Origin: Gryganskiella cystojenkinii | Taxonomy: Eukaryota > Mortierellomycota > Mortierellomycetes > Mortierellales > Mortierellaceae | Direction: 5' to 3' | NCBI GenBank assembly: GCA_015852425.1 | Contig: JAAAIG010000228.1 | Span: 3,435 to 46,526 of the forward strand | Length of the DNA stretch: 43,092 nucleotides | In this document: positions 1 through 10,350 of the stretch, one piece after another | Numbering within the stretch: the first letter of the stretch is position 1 | Layout of the letters: each line of letters opens with the position of its first letter | Translations under genes and position numbers: made by a program | The notes under the pieces: generated by a model | Told to the model about the DNA's origin: nothing | Database searches by the model: none | What the model saw: the letters and a program-made list of their open reading frames with translations, nothing else

Positions 1-1922
1 AAAAAAAAAAAAAAAAAAAAACATACCACTAACGCCCTCTTTATAAGCCAGTGTCGCATCCGTCAGGAAAGGCATAAGTCTCTCTGATCCTTTGCAATGG
101 GCATTGAAGCGTTCGACGAGGTCGATATCGCTAAGTAAATGATCAATGAGTTCGGTTATTAGGCGACTTACTGCCCTAGAGAGAGAGAGAGAGAAGAAAC
201 AAATGCGATTGATACCTACCCGTCTTCATTCACGTTGAATTCCGGGTGGTAGACATGTTGAAAGAACCCTGTCCCCGTGATCCTATCGTTTTCAAACTTG
301 CGCTCCGCTCGTTTCCAGTCGCCATCATCACTGCAACTCAAAAAGTGGGTCAACAGATCCGAGTACCGCAAGACTGGATGACGAACCAATCTGTTCAAGA
401 ATCTTTCCAAGGCGCGCCTTCTGCGTTCGATAAACTCTTCCGAGAAACGACCTGTAAATAGACCATGAGATATAATGTGATATTGTGTCAGGATATTGTC
501 AGCTTTGGAAACGCAGGAGGACAAGAGGAAAGTTCCAACATGCCTGCATATTGTTTCTCGGGCAAGGGGGGGAAAACGAGCGCGCCAAACTTGCGAATCA
601 GTCGTTCATATAACCACTCAAACTGGCTATACCGACGCTCCACAGTGACCGAGACACCTTGAGTGAACTAAGGAAGTCGAGGGGAAGGACACGTGTGGTT
701 AACAGGTCAGATAAAACACATCTTGTCCACTTATCTGGGTGCCAATAAGAGGAAGGTATAATATAACATACCGTGGAAGTAACTTGAAAGAGTGTATACT
801 CTTGCATGCCAACCATCTTGCGTCGAGTCTCCGGGTCATGAACGCGGACTTTGAACAGAGGTGCCTTCTCCTGCCAACTCGGTCCCGATTGAATGTAATG
901 CTTATCCGATTCGGTCACTTCTTCCTCATCCTCGGAATCCTCGGCTATCTTGCTGTCAACCCCTCCACTGGACGCACCTGTGTTATTTCTCACACTCCCG
1001 CCAGGTCCGTAGGGGTTTCTGACAGATCCACCTGAAGTAGGCGGTGATGCTTCAAAACTATCCTGTGCAAGTGCGGCACTTACACGACGACTCTGACCAG
1101 CGTCAAGTGTTGAGGCAGAGTAACTTTCCTCGTGACCCAACTTGGCTGTCTTGCTTGCGAGCGCAGCGTTATTACTGCCGCCTCCCGTCAAAATAAACTC
1201 TTCGACGCCCGTGGTCACGAACCAGGAGAACCGATTCAATTGACGTTTTCCGAATACAGAGTTGCGAGGATTGGTGCCGGCTCCGATTGCAGTTGCACTC
1301 GAGTAGTTTGAATAGGCGGAAGTGGTCGATTCCTGCTGAGCATGACCACCTCCACCTCCGCCACTGCTATGGTCCACGCCTGGAGGAGAGGCTGAAAAGT
1401 CATGGATGTACTATCGAGAAATAACGATGAATGGGGTTTACCTTGAGCATAGGCATAATGGCATAACGAGAGTCTATTCCTAAAATAATTGATTGTCTTT
1501 TTACTCACAGTGATGTAGGCCTCAGGAACCAGTCCTTTGACGCCATCCTTCTCTGCAAGGGACCATCCTTCTGCCAACCCGACCTTCACGACTGTTAGGA
1601 CATCACCCGCATTGAATGACAGTTCCGAGAACTCGGGTTGGCCCTCAAAATCATAAAGTGCGCGGACGGTCCAACCATGTGGGGGTGGTTGCTGTACGGG
1701 TGTGTTTCCTCCTGAGGACATCGGAGGCGACTGTGAACCCGCCAGTTTATCATTGTGCTTTTGTGGCTGTTGAGGTTGCGAGAGAGCAACATCGACGGAG
1801 AATGCACCCTCCTTATATTCGACGTCAAGATCGCCTTCCTCCAGGGGCGAGCCAAGAGTTTTCAAGGGTTGAGTCGAAAAGACTGGATGTATCTTTGGGA
1901 TTGCTGGGGCAGAGCTTAACAT
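1..1922 (-). CDS. SH3-PX-BAR sorting nexin, SNX9/18/33-like (3' end outside window)
   Basis: Spliced model on the minus strand: 1922-1505, 1391-772, 667-544, 451-220, 175-27, continuing past the left edge; about 514 residues are visible. An SH3 domain (starting ALYDFEGQ) lies near residues 85-140, then an acidic, Ser/Gly-rich linker. A PX domain follows near 315-430, with ERRYSQFEWLYERL, PPLPEKQYAG and RFSEEFIERRR, which bind phosphoinositide and membrane. The following DDGDWKRAERKFE stretch resembles the PX-BAR bridge of animal SNX9, and the last exon starts a BAR-like helix. This family bends membrane at endocytic and endosomal sites and links it to actin. The exon 1 donor (after GTGA at 1505) and its acceptor are the least certain; a second acceptor a few bases downstream also keeps frame. 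The 452-543 intron reads GC-AG and the 176-219 intron is only 44 nt. The run of A at 1-21 is the intron pyrimidine tract on the coding strand. Confidence 0.86.
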
Positions 1923-2380
1923 GGCAAATAATCGGGATTAGTGGTATGTTTTTGTACTGTAGGAGTCGAGATGGAGATGAAAAAGGGATCTATGTGGAGC
2001 AACGAAAAAGAAAAACGAGAGAAGAAAGAAGAAGGTCATCGTCGTTTTGTAGCCCACAAGAAATAGGGGTAAAAAAACATAAAACAAACAAGTGATCATG
2101 CTGTGTGATCTGATCAGCCTGTCACTCTCTCTCTTTTTTTTGTTCTCCAATTCTGCCCGCTCACCCACATGATCTCCTTTGATTCCCAGCATAGTTTGCC
2201 TTTCCAGGTTACGGACACAAAGAGAGAGGAGCGTCATATTCGTCTCCTTTGTCATCATCCAACAGATACAACGTTTTCTCGTGCTTTCTTGCTGAGGTAG
2301 TATGTTGATGTATTGATAAAATAAGAGCTCGAAAAATGCTGGTTGGATGATCTCGGTGACTAGACGGCGACTGTTTTCCT
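1923..2380. other. Intergenic: promoter of the sorting nexin gene and 3' end of mL53
   Basis: This 458-bp spacer lies upstream of the sorting nexin start and downstream of the mL53 stop; both genes are on the minus strand. The short ORFs here are purine-rich or pyrimidine-rich runs without recognisable protein character. I see no RNA gene or repeat. Confidence 0.6.
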
Positions 2381-2787
2381 CTATGCGCTAGCTTCCTCCT
2401 TCTCTTGGAGCTTCCTGGTGTGCTTTCCGACCTGACGAAGAACATCGTTGACCTTCATCTCTCCAGCGTTGATATCGAGTGTCTTTCCGTCTTTGTAGGT
2501 CACAGTGATCTTTGGTGGTTTTGAGACGTCGGCATGGGACTCTGTGATGATCTTGAGGGCGGGGTTGGCAGTAAGGGCATCGCTGGTGATGATCCTCGAG
2601 AGGAAGATCCTATAACGAGATGGAATTGATTTGGCATTCATAGGTCAGTCCTCCTAGATCACTCCTCCGAATCCGAACAAATTGAACAGTAGTTGATCGA
2701 GTGTTTTGTTGTCCGTTACTTTGATGTCTTTGAGGCGGGCGAGAAGGGAGCGAGGGTGACCTTGACCTGGGTCATGAACTTTGCCAT
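2381..2787 (-). CDS. Mitochondrial large ribosomal subunit protein mL53 (yeast Mrpl44 family)
   Basis: Two exons on the minus strand, 2787-2720 and 2609-2381, give 98 residues. The N-terminus reads MAKFMTQVKVTLAPFSPASK, the usual opening of this family (a beta strand followed by a P-F-S/N segment). After the splice come IFLSRIITSDALTANPALKI and a KITVTYKDGKTLDI strand. Together these form the small thioredoxin-like fold of mL53, a component of the mitochondrial 54S subunit. The intron is 110 bp (GT-AG, phase 2), and joining at 2720/2609 restores the frame exactly. A longer unspliced ORF from 2641 uses an intronic start and is not the real N-terminus. The GATA factor stop lies 258 bp upstream on the same strand. 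Confidence 0.85.
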
Positions 2788-3045
2788 GGTTGTAGCCGAC
2801 ATTATAAGACTGTATGAATGTAAAGAGTGGGGTAGATGTGAATGGTAATGGCAAATGGAGGCGATCAGAGATCAGGTTCAATGCTCAGGCACATAGAACA
2901 GACAACCAGGACCAAAGGGAGAAAGTGGCCTGCAAGAAATGCTCAGCCACAAACTACCAGTCACATGATCACATCGACCCGACTCGTCTGCAAGTTTGTC
3001 CTTTTTTTTTTGTTTTTACTTTTTTGTTTACAACTATGGTACAGT

Positions 3046-5634
3046 TCAGCCGATGTAGCCGACGATGGAAAAGGGGAGGATATGAGAATCGTTCGTCGCG
3101 GTAGAGGCAACCTTGACAATAGAAGCCGACATTGGCATTGACATCGAGACCGCCAGGTTATCGTCGTTATTGTTGTTGTTATTGAGACCATTTGGGAAGA
3201 CCAACCCCTGAATTCCTTGCTGCCCATACACGTGGGCTTGGTTCTGAGCTCGATGCTGCTGCTGATGTTGCTGAAGAGGCTGTTGCTGCTGCTGTTGTAG
3301 CTGGCGTTGATAGGCCATCGCTTGCGCCTGAATCTGAGCATGGACTTGAGCTTGATGGGCATGTTGCTGCTGCTGCATCTGCATCTTCTGCTGTTGGTGG
3401 TGATGATGATGATGATGCTGCTGCTGCTGCTGCTGCTGTTGTTGTTGCTGTTGTTGCTGTTGTTGCTGTTGTTGCCGTTGACGGTCATGCGCCTGGAAAG
3501 CCTGAGCGAAATTTTGGGGAGCCTGGACTTGAGTCAACATTACAGTAGTGGGGACCACGTTCGCTGAGCTGGTCGTTGCCATGGGCACAGGCATCTTGTT
3601 GTTCTCGTACCGGGAGCGTCGTCGGATCACATTCCTCTTCAACGAGATCGGTCTGTGGACATGATGGAGCTTGTAGTACAATCCACAGGCGTTGCATAAG
3701 ATCCCACCGGCATCATCTTTACGCCAGAGAGGGGTCAATGTTGTCCGGCAGTTGCTGCAAGTAGGTTGTAATCCACCCGAGGAAGTCGACGAGTTTGAGG
3801 GAGAGACGCCATTGGGTGTAGACAGTGGCATGGTCGAGGCGGTCGTCGGAGAGGATGTCAAAGAGGAAGAGGGCGATGGCGAAGACGTAGAAGGGGACGA
3901 TTGTGACAGAGTCGCCGAAGGGTGGTGCAGCATAAGTGGTTGCATACTGGTCGAGTCCAAATCCATGGAATGCTTGTCCAGACCCGAGGACAAAGACTGC
4001 TGCTGTTGTAGTTGCTGCAGCTGGTGAGGATGAGAAAGCATAAGTGCACCACTCATAGCTGAAGCAAGGGTCGCAGGCAATGGCTGGTTCGCCCCCGAGT
4101 AATGAACGGCCCCCGTCTGCTGAAGATGTTTGGGCCGATGCATCGCATGAAGCTTGTGGTACAACCCACAAGCATTACACAAGGGCTCATTATCCGCAGA
4201 CCTACGCCAAAGTGGTGTCACTGTCACTCCACAGTTCATGCAACGAATCCCCATCCCAGCTGCAGCCTTGAGTGTCGCCTTCGAGGGCTTACGGATCTTG
4301 GTCACCTTGGAGATCGGAGTCTTGGGAATATTTTTAGAGCCGGTGATAGCCGTGGGGGCAACAGTGACATGGAGGACCTTGTTTGCAGAAGAGGATTTTG
4401 TCAACATAGACGAAGAGGCCTCGCTTGCCCGTCTGATCATGTTTGGAGGAGAGACGTTGGCTGCCATCGTCATCTGTGCGGGTTTTTGTTGCATCCCTGA
4501 TTCGGCTGGGACGGTAGGCATGGACTTTGACCTATGGAGGGTTTCATGCACGGGCGAGGTTGGCGTAGCTGGCAAAGCAGAAATCGAGGCCGATGTTGTT
4601 GAAAAGGTTGGCGTTGAAGTCAACAAGGAGCCTGGGCCTTTGGAAAAAGGTGACTCCCGCTTCGAACTGAGCGGAGAAGAAGTCGAAGTCGGACTCTCTG
4701 GAGGTGAGATCTCCCCCGCGGGACCACTCAGTATTGGTCGCTGTAACTGGGGTAAGGACTGCAGGGTCTTTGTCTGAGTTTGAGAGAATGGCTGCTGTTC
4801 CTGTAGCTGCTGTTGTTGCTGTTGTTGTTGTAGTTGTTGTTGTTGTTGCCCAGCATTAGAGGGGAGGATGGTCTGGATCGACTGAGGGTTGCCCGTCAGT
4901 GCCTGAGTCGCCGCTGTCAGGTACGAAGACGTGTTAGAAGACCAAGCGGAGAATACGTCTGGATCATGGGAAAACTGGTACTCTTGAAATTGAGTCAATT
5001 CCATATTGGAGGGAAGAGCTGGGCGGAGTGGAAGAGTGGAAGAAGAGCTGTTGTTGACAGAGGGGAAGGAGGAATTCGACGTGGGCATCATAAGCCAGTC
5101 GTTTACCATGGTGTTGTTGTTGTTGCTGTTGTTGTTGTTGTTGTTGTTTATGCCGAAGTTGTTCTCCAGAAAGAGTGGACCAGTCGCCGAGGCAGAGTGA
5201 CACGAGTTCATAGCATTGGGTGTACAGGGTGTGATTTGGTTGTCAGAAGCAAAAGGAGTTGTTGACATTTTTGAGGGTCCCGAGGTGACAGTTGAGATTG
5301 ATTGTGCTAAAGAGGACGAGGAAGGTGTAGCGAGGTTGGGGATCGAGAGCAAGACTTCTTGTGGTGGAGTACTGAAGAGGGAGTATGTTGTGGAAGAGAA
5401 AGTTGCATCCGAGGTCAAGGGGGTATATGAAACCGAGGTCGAAGGAGGGGAGGGCTGTTGGTTTGGAGGGTGTTGGTTTTGAATGGATCCTGCAAAAGAC
5501 GTATCGAAGGGGAAGCAGAAGTCGTCGGAAAGGAAAGGCATCTCCAGAATGCTCGTCCCTGAAGCAACCGAGGATGGTGTAGAAGAAGCGGAAGAAGAGA
5601 TGGTTGACGAAGAGACAGGGGTAAAGCTGGTCAT
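3046..5634 (-). CDS. GATA-type transcription factor with two zinc fingers and long poly-Gln tracts
   Basis: Intronless ORF of 862 residues from the ATG at 5634 (MTSFTPVSSS). The frame stays open upstream only to a TTG, so 5634 is preferred. Finger 1 begins near residue 465 (CMNC, then LCNACGLYHKLH) and finger 2 near 626 (CSNC, then LCNACGLYYKLH). Both are C-X2-C-X17-C-X2-C with TPLWR, as in fungal AreA/Nit2-type fingers. Only finger 2 carries the basic tail (LKRNVIRRRSRY) that contacts DNA in this family. The roughly 120-residue linker is Ser/Thr/Pro/Gln-rich and has no cysteine, so it lacks the Cys-rich region of siderophore repressors such as SreA. The C-terminus has a long Gln run followed by seven His. 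It is presumably nuclear and binds GATA sites; nitrogen, iron or light control cannot be told from sequence alone. Confidence 0.9.
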   Translation of the reverse strand: MTSFTPVSSSTISSSASSTPSSVASGTSILEMPFLSDDFCFPFDTSFAGSIQNQHPPNQQPSPPSTSVSYTPLTSDATFSSTTYSLFSTPPQEVLLSIPNLATPSSSSLAQSISTVTSGPSKMSTTPFASDNQITPCTPNAMNSCHSASATGPLFLENNFGINNNNNNNSNNNNTMVNDWLMMPTSNSSFPSVNNSSSSTLPLRPALPSNMELTQFQEYQFSHDPDVFSAWSSNTSSYLTAATQALTGNPQSIQTILPSNAGQQQQQLQQQQQQQQLQEQQPFSQTQTKTLQSLPQLQRPILSGPAGEISPPESPTSTSSPLSSKRESPFSKGPGSLLTSTPTFSTTSASISALPATPTSPVHETLHRSKSMPTVPAESGMQQKPAQMTMAANVSPPNMIRRASEASSSMLTKSSSANKVLHVTVAPTAITGSKNIPKTPISKVTKIRKPSKATLKAAAGMGIRCMNCGVTVTPLWRRSADNEPLCNACGLYHKLHAMHRPKHLQQTGAVHYSGANQPLPATLASAMSGALMLSHPHQLQQLQQQQSLSSGLDKHSMDLDSTSMQPLMLHHPSATLSQSSPSTSSPSPSSSLTSSPTTASTMPLSTPNGVSPSNSSTSSGGLQPTCSNCRTTLTPLWRKDDAGGILCNACGLYYKLHHVHRPISLKRNVIRRRSRYENNKMPVPMATTSSANVVPTTVMLTQVQAPQNFAQAFQAHDRQRQQQQQQQQQQQQQQQQQQQHHHHHHHQQQKMQMQQQQHAHQAQVHAQIQAQAMAYQRQLQQQQQQPLQQHQQQHRAQNQAHVYGQQGIQGLVFPNGLNNNNNNDDNLAVSMSMPMSASIVKVASTATNDSHILPFSIVGYIG
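3340..3480 (-). repeat. CAG/CAA trinucleotide repeat encoding poly-Gln and poly-His
   Basis: On the coding strand this is an imperfect run of CAA and CAG codons giving about 20 consecutive Gln, directly followed by seven His codons and further Gln-rich sequence. It lies inside the GATA factor C-terminus. A second Gln tract is encoded near 4800-4850 and an Asn tract near 5115-5150. Confidence 0.85.
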
Positions 5635-6644
5635 GTTTTTTTTGTTGGTGAGTTGTGCGCTGGCGTCAAGTTTAGTAGCTGCTGTTAAGTGCACCAATAC
5701 CGAAAAAGAGTTAAAGTACAAAAAGAGTGTGGAGAAAGGTTAAGATGAAGATGAAATGAAATGAAAACAAAGAGTGGAGAGAACAAGAAAGGAAGAACTA
5801 GAAATGAAGGAAATGAAAAAAGGGACAAGAATGAAAACAAGAGAGAAGGGAGAGAAGAGAAGGAAGAGAGCGCAAGGGTTGATGCTGAAGAAGAAATAAT
5901 ATAAAATAAGAAAAAGCGTGGCCCAGCCTTTGCCCCAGGCCCAGAGCAACGAGAAAAGGAAAGAGAATGAATGGAAAATGCATTGAGCAGAACAAAAGAA
6001 AATAATACTCAGTTTTAATTGATTCAGACGACCGCTCCAGAGACTTGCTTGTTTTTGCTGTTTCCCATGAGCACCCTCTTCTCCTTTATCCCTCCTTTCT
6101 TCGACCGCCTGTCATTTCCGTTAAGACTCTCGCCTCCCTTCTCTGACGGAATGAGTCTTTTCCTTGTTGGGCCCAACCCTCTTTTCATGCACAGATTGGG
6201 GTTGTGGCGCCCTGTGCCTGATTTTTTTTTTGTTGTTTTTCTGTGGATGTGGAGCAAAAAGAAAATAAGGCGAGAGCGCTTACGCTTGGCAGTTCCTGCT
6301 CCGTGTGCACAATCGAAATGGAAAGTAAAAAGTTGAATGAACGATTCAATAGTAATATCTTTTTTCTCGCAAAGAAAGATGCCCCCCTCTCTTTCAAGCT
6401 TGAAAAAACAACAAATTTTGAATAAGTCCACAATAACAAGTCGCGTCTCAAAGTGAATAGACCCTGGCCACAAAGAGTAAGTCAAAAAAAGAGGGAGTGA
6501 GGGAGTGCAACGGCTCGAGAAGAGGAGAGCGGCAGCTGGGATTGACTGACTTTCGATTTCAAGGTTCAGTTCTTGTGCAACCTTCAACACGTCGACGCAA
6601 CGCCTTAAGTATTCGCGTCCGTTTTTGGTAGTCGCCCTTGGCCT

Positions 6645-6668
6645 ACGTGCTCTGTGCCCAGAGCACGT
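6645..6668. repeat. Perfect inverted repeat, 10-bp arms with 4-nt loop
   Basis: ACGTGCTCTG, loop TGCC, then the exact reverse complement CAGAGCACGT. A 14-bp perfect palindrome (AATTCAATTGAATT) lies 18 bp further on at 6686-6699. Either could form a hairpin in RNA or serve as a dimeric protein site; nothing shows which. Confidence 0.6.
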
Positions 6669-9600
6669 TTGTCCTCAGTCGTTTCAATTCAATTGAATTT
6701 TTGAATACTGATGATCAGAGCGATAACCATCTCTTATTTGTTGGCCTCTTGTTCCTGTCAAATTTCCCTCATTTTGTTCTCTTTCTTTTTCTCTTATTCT
6801 CAGTCTTCAATTCGACTTTGCTTTTGAACTTTTACTTGACCACACTGAACAACAACTATCACAACAACGTACAACAAGCACTATCCTCCTGGGTTAAGCA
6901 ACCAATTTATATTAGCCAGGGGCACCAGCTGAATAGTATCTAAAAGTGAGCAGACCACGCGTTCAAATAATGTCAAATGTCTTCTTAGGAATTCCGGAAG
7001 GCTGCTGCTCTGGATAATTTATTTTTATTTTTACTCTCAACTCTCTTTTTCTTTCAGAATTGCTCAAGGACGTATTTGGACAACATGTGCCGGAAAAGGT
7101 TCCTCGATTGTTAAAGATAGGCGATTTGCGAACGCTTAACTCTTCGCAGCAATGATACTGTGTCTTCAAAGAACTCTTACGGGGGACGGAAACATAGTCC
7201 TTGCATCAAAGGTCTTGACGAAAGATCTCGGCCACCCGCCATCCCCTTTGCCACAATGATGATAAAATCACGAGGAGTACGACCGATCCGAAAGCAAAAA
7301 AAAAATCAAGCGTATCCTTGTGTCTAGTTATCTCAAACACATGGCGTCCCTGTTCGCCCTGCTCTCCATGCTCTTCCTTGACTGAGCCATGTCCAGGGGA
7401 CCGTGGTCAACATTTGCAAGGCAATTATTATTTAGTCATTTCCCTTGACCTTCTCCTTCATGTACCTGAGCAATGTAAGTGGCGTCAGAACCCTTTTCCT
7501 TCTACCCCAGATTATTATATTTTTTTTTTGCTTCGAGGGGTGATTCAAATCGAGGGATAGTGATCTCGATGATATCTTGCTGGTGTAGACCCTGACTCTT
7601 TTCGAAATTGACATCAACACATCAACTTGCATCAATATTACTCGTCAATGCTTGTCATCTTTCTGTTCTCATGGAATATGAAGGAGCGAGCAAGGAACCT
7701 GTGAGCAAAAAGGCGACTGTGCGGACGTGTTGTCCAGATGAACGAGCTTCTGACTCTTCCTTCCTTCCCACAAACCTCAAGGAAAACAAAACAAAACAAA
7801 ACCCGTGCAGGTCAGGCACCCCTCTTTCAGTGCAACCATGATTTCATTTCGCAGTCTGCAAAAGAGCAATGCGCAATTCTCTTTCGCCTTTTTGGAACTC
7901 ATTTTGGAACAAGCTCATTTTTTCGTTCTTATTGAACGCCACGCCCTCATTTATCCCCATCGAGTTCAAGCATTGGCCATGCACATCGTTTGTCTCGCTC
8001 TACCCCAACCGTTTTCGCCAGTGTTTTTCGGTAAATGATAATGGTAAATGAACGATGGAGTTTGCTTGAAATCCATAATTAAAATTGTCCATATATGCAG
8101 ATTTTTTTTTTTTTTTTTTTGTTTTGCCTGCTTCGAATTGTAATCACAACGGAACTAAGGAACTAAATGTCCTTCGTACCCAATTTTCGGGAGAAAGGTC
8201 TTTGTGAGGGGCGGGTTTGCCGGTAAGATCACGATACTGAAATGCAGCCAGAGGCGTTTTTTACAGCCACCGTCGATCCAGCGACAATCTTGATCTCGGC
8301 TTCCTCGTTTTCGAGCCAACAGGTTCCTGCATTGATTGCCTATTCTCTTCCGCACGATAGATAGTCTAGTTTTAAGACTAGAGAAAAAAACAGCAAAAAA
8401 AGGCACGAGAGGGGTCTCCGTTGGTTCCATCCAGTGTTCCAATGAGCAATATGTTGAGGTAGAGGAGCAACAAGCAATGTCATGAACAAGACCGCGGAAG
8501 CGAACAACAAACAAACAAATAAACAAACCGAAAAAGAAACGGCTAAAAGTTCGAATAAAGGAACCTTTTTGCTATGTGAATTGAGTGATCTCTCGCAGAA
8601 ACCCCTACGAGAACAGTCAAGGGCGGGGGGCTGTGAAATGAGCGAGCGAGTGAACGAGTGTGTTGGGAGCAGGGGCGTGAGCAGAAATGACCAACAAACA
8701 AACAGCTTAGCGAAAGTAGTGAATAAGACAATTTTTAGAGTCAATAGAGAGATGCGAACAGAGGTAAATGGCGCCATCGACCATCCATTCGACAGGGCTT
8801 GTTCCTTTTTTTTTTTTTTTTTAGAGTTGTTTTCCATTGAATTTGTTCTTTCCTGTTGTCGGTTCTCACGAATAGGAAAGCGCTTTTAGTTTCCCACCGT
8901 TGTGCCCTCATCCCTGGCATTGCTTTTACTTTCCACGCCGGTTTGCATCCTTGCCTCTTTTAGTGCTCTACCACCCACAATAAGACAATGAAAAAAAAAG
9001 TAAATTAGAGTGAAGTAAAAGCCGATTTTTTTGGAGTCAAACTGTGCCTGATCTTGAATCCTGGTTATGAAAAAAAAGCTGTAGAAACTCCGCTCGAGTT
9101 AGACAGGTTCCCGTTTTTTCTTCTTTCTTCGGAGGGATCGGAAGAAGACTCTTATTCGCTGCAGTCACTGAAACCAAAAGATTCATGAGAAAGTGATCTT
9201 CGCCCCGCTTCCAGCTCTATTGGCGAAAGCAATGTCGCTGTGTAGTCCACGTTTTTGAAGAATAGTCCCGTTGTCGCCCTTGACGCAGGCGCAGGGTTCA
9301 CTTCTTTCTATTTCCATTCATGGATAGGTAATGGTCCTTACCGTCAGCCCAAGCCTGCAGCCTAATGCCCTGCTCTTAGTCTTTTCGTTGCTCTTGCTTC
9401 TCATATTTCTCACTCACAGTTTCATCACTTTCGAAGATTCTAAGGAGCCCCGGACAGCTTTTTTCTTCTTTTGCTCCCTGACGGTCCCATGGCTTACTAG
9501 AACCACTGCTGGGATATTAACGTTTTATTTCTGGGGGTCTTGCTCCGTATCGGACAACGATGACAACGACATCCTGGCTTTCAGGAGTTACCACATATCT

Positions 9601-10311
9601 CCAAAGGACTACCGCATCTTTGATTGGTATCCCAACTCGAGATGTTTAGGTTAGAGCTGAAAAGGTTGCCTCCATCTTTCTCGACGTTCAGCTGAAAAAT
9701 ACGAGGTTTTTATGTGATGGTCGTACCAAGATATACAATCTTTGACCAATCACAGCTCGCTTTCCCATGTAGCCTTTCGGAGGTCTCGGAATGCATGAAT
9801 GCTTCACATATAAAAATCGTGGTCTGTCCCTTGCTCCTTTGGATGAAAAATAAAGTAAAAGTCAAGGAAAGCGTTACGCGTTGGTAACTGCCACCGAAAA
9901 AAAGACTCATGGTTACGTTTGTGCTTATTGGTGGCGTCTTTGATGTACTTCTTTTTAGATGCATCCTTCTCCACACGGTTGTTCCCTCAAATCGGGGAAC
10001 CAACCATATTGTTCAATGTACTTCCATGTCAAGTACCGTACTCATATGGGCTAGAATCAAACAAGGGGAGCCTTCCCGGCTCAATATCACCTGAATAGGA
10101 TTTCCCTCCCGTGCCTTCCTCGACTTTCCACAAAAGCATATGAAAATAGCCTGTTGGTGTACACGGCCGAAGTCTTTCAAACCTTCTTTGTTGAATCGTG
10201 AATGACAAAATAATGCAAGAGAAAGAGAGAAAGTGAGTGGAGGAATGGGGGAGAGGGGCCCAGGCCATTCGGTCTTTTGCGCTGAAAGAAGAGTCATCAT
10301 TTGCCAGCTCC

Positions 10312-10350
10312 AATAATGTAATAACATTATTCGTTCTTTGAATAAAGAAC
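10312..10350. repeat. Two adjacent perfect inverted repeats
   Basis: AATAATGT-AATA-ACATTATT (8-bp arms, 10312-10331) is followed one base later by GTTCTTT-GAAT-AAAGAAC (7-bp arms, 10333-10350). Both have 4-nt loops. They sit in the gene-poor interval about 0.9 kb upstream of UTP21. Confidence 0.6.

Noticed and set aside
1..21. Run of A at the left edge, as a poly(A) tail or cDNA end
   Set aside because: On the coding strand it is a T run directly after a GT donor (GTATGT) of the sorting nexin gene, so it is intronic pyrimidine sequence.
3192..3567. Plus-strand ORFs opposite the poly-Gln part of the GATA gene
   Set aside because: They are Ala/Val/Leu runs generated by the complementary CAG/CTG repeat.
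6024..6590. 188-codon minus-strand ORF
   Set aside because: It starts at GTG, has Lys/Phe/Cys-rich composition typical of A/T-rich noncoding DNA, and contains no recognisable domain.
7531..7560. TTCAAAT motif resembling a tRNA T-loop
   Set aside because: The flanking bases do not pair into a T stem and no acceptor stem was found. No tRNA was recognised anywhere in the window.
9331..9654. 107-codon plus-strand ORF with a hydrophobic N-terminus resembling a signal peptide
   Set aside because: The hydrophobic part is a pyrimidine run and the rest has no pattern. No supporting context, though a tiny secreted protein is not excluded.
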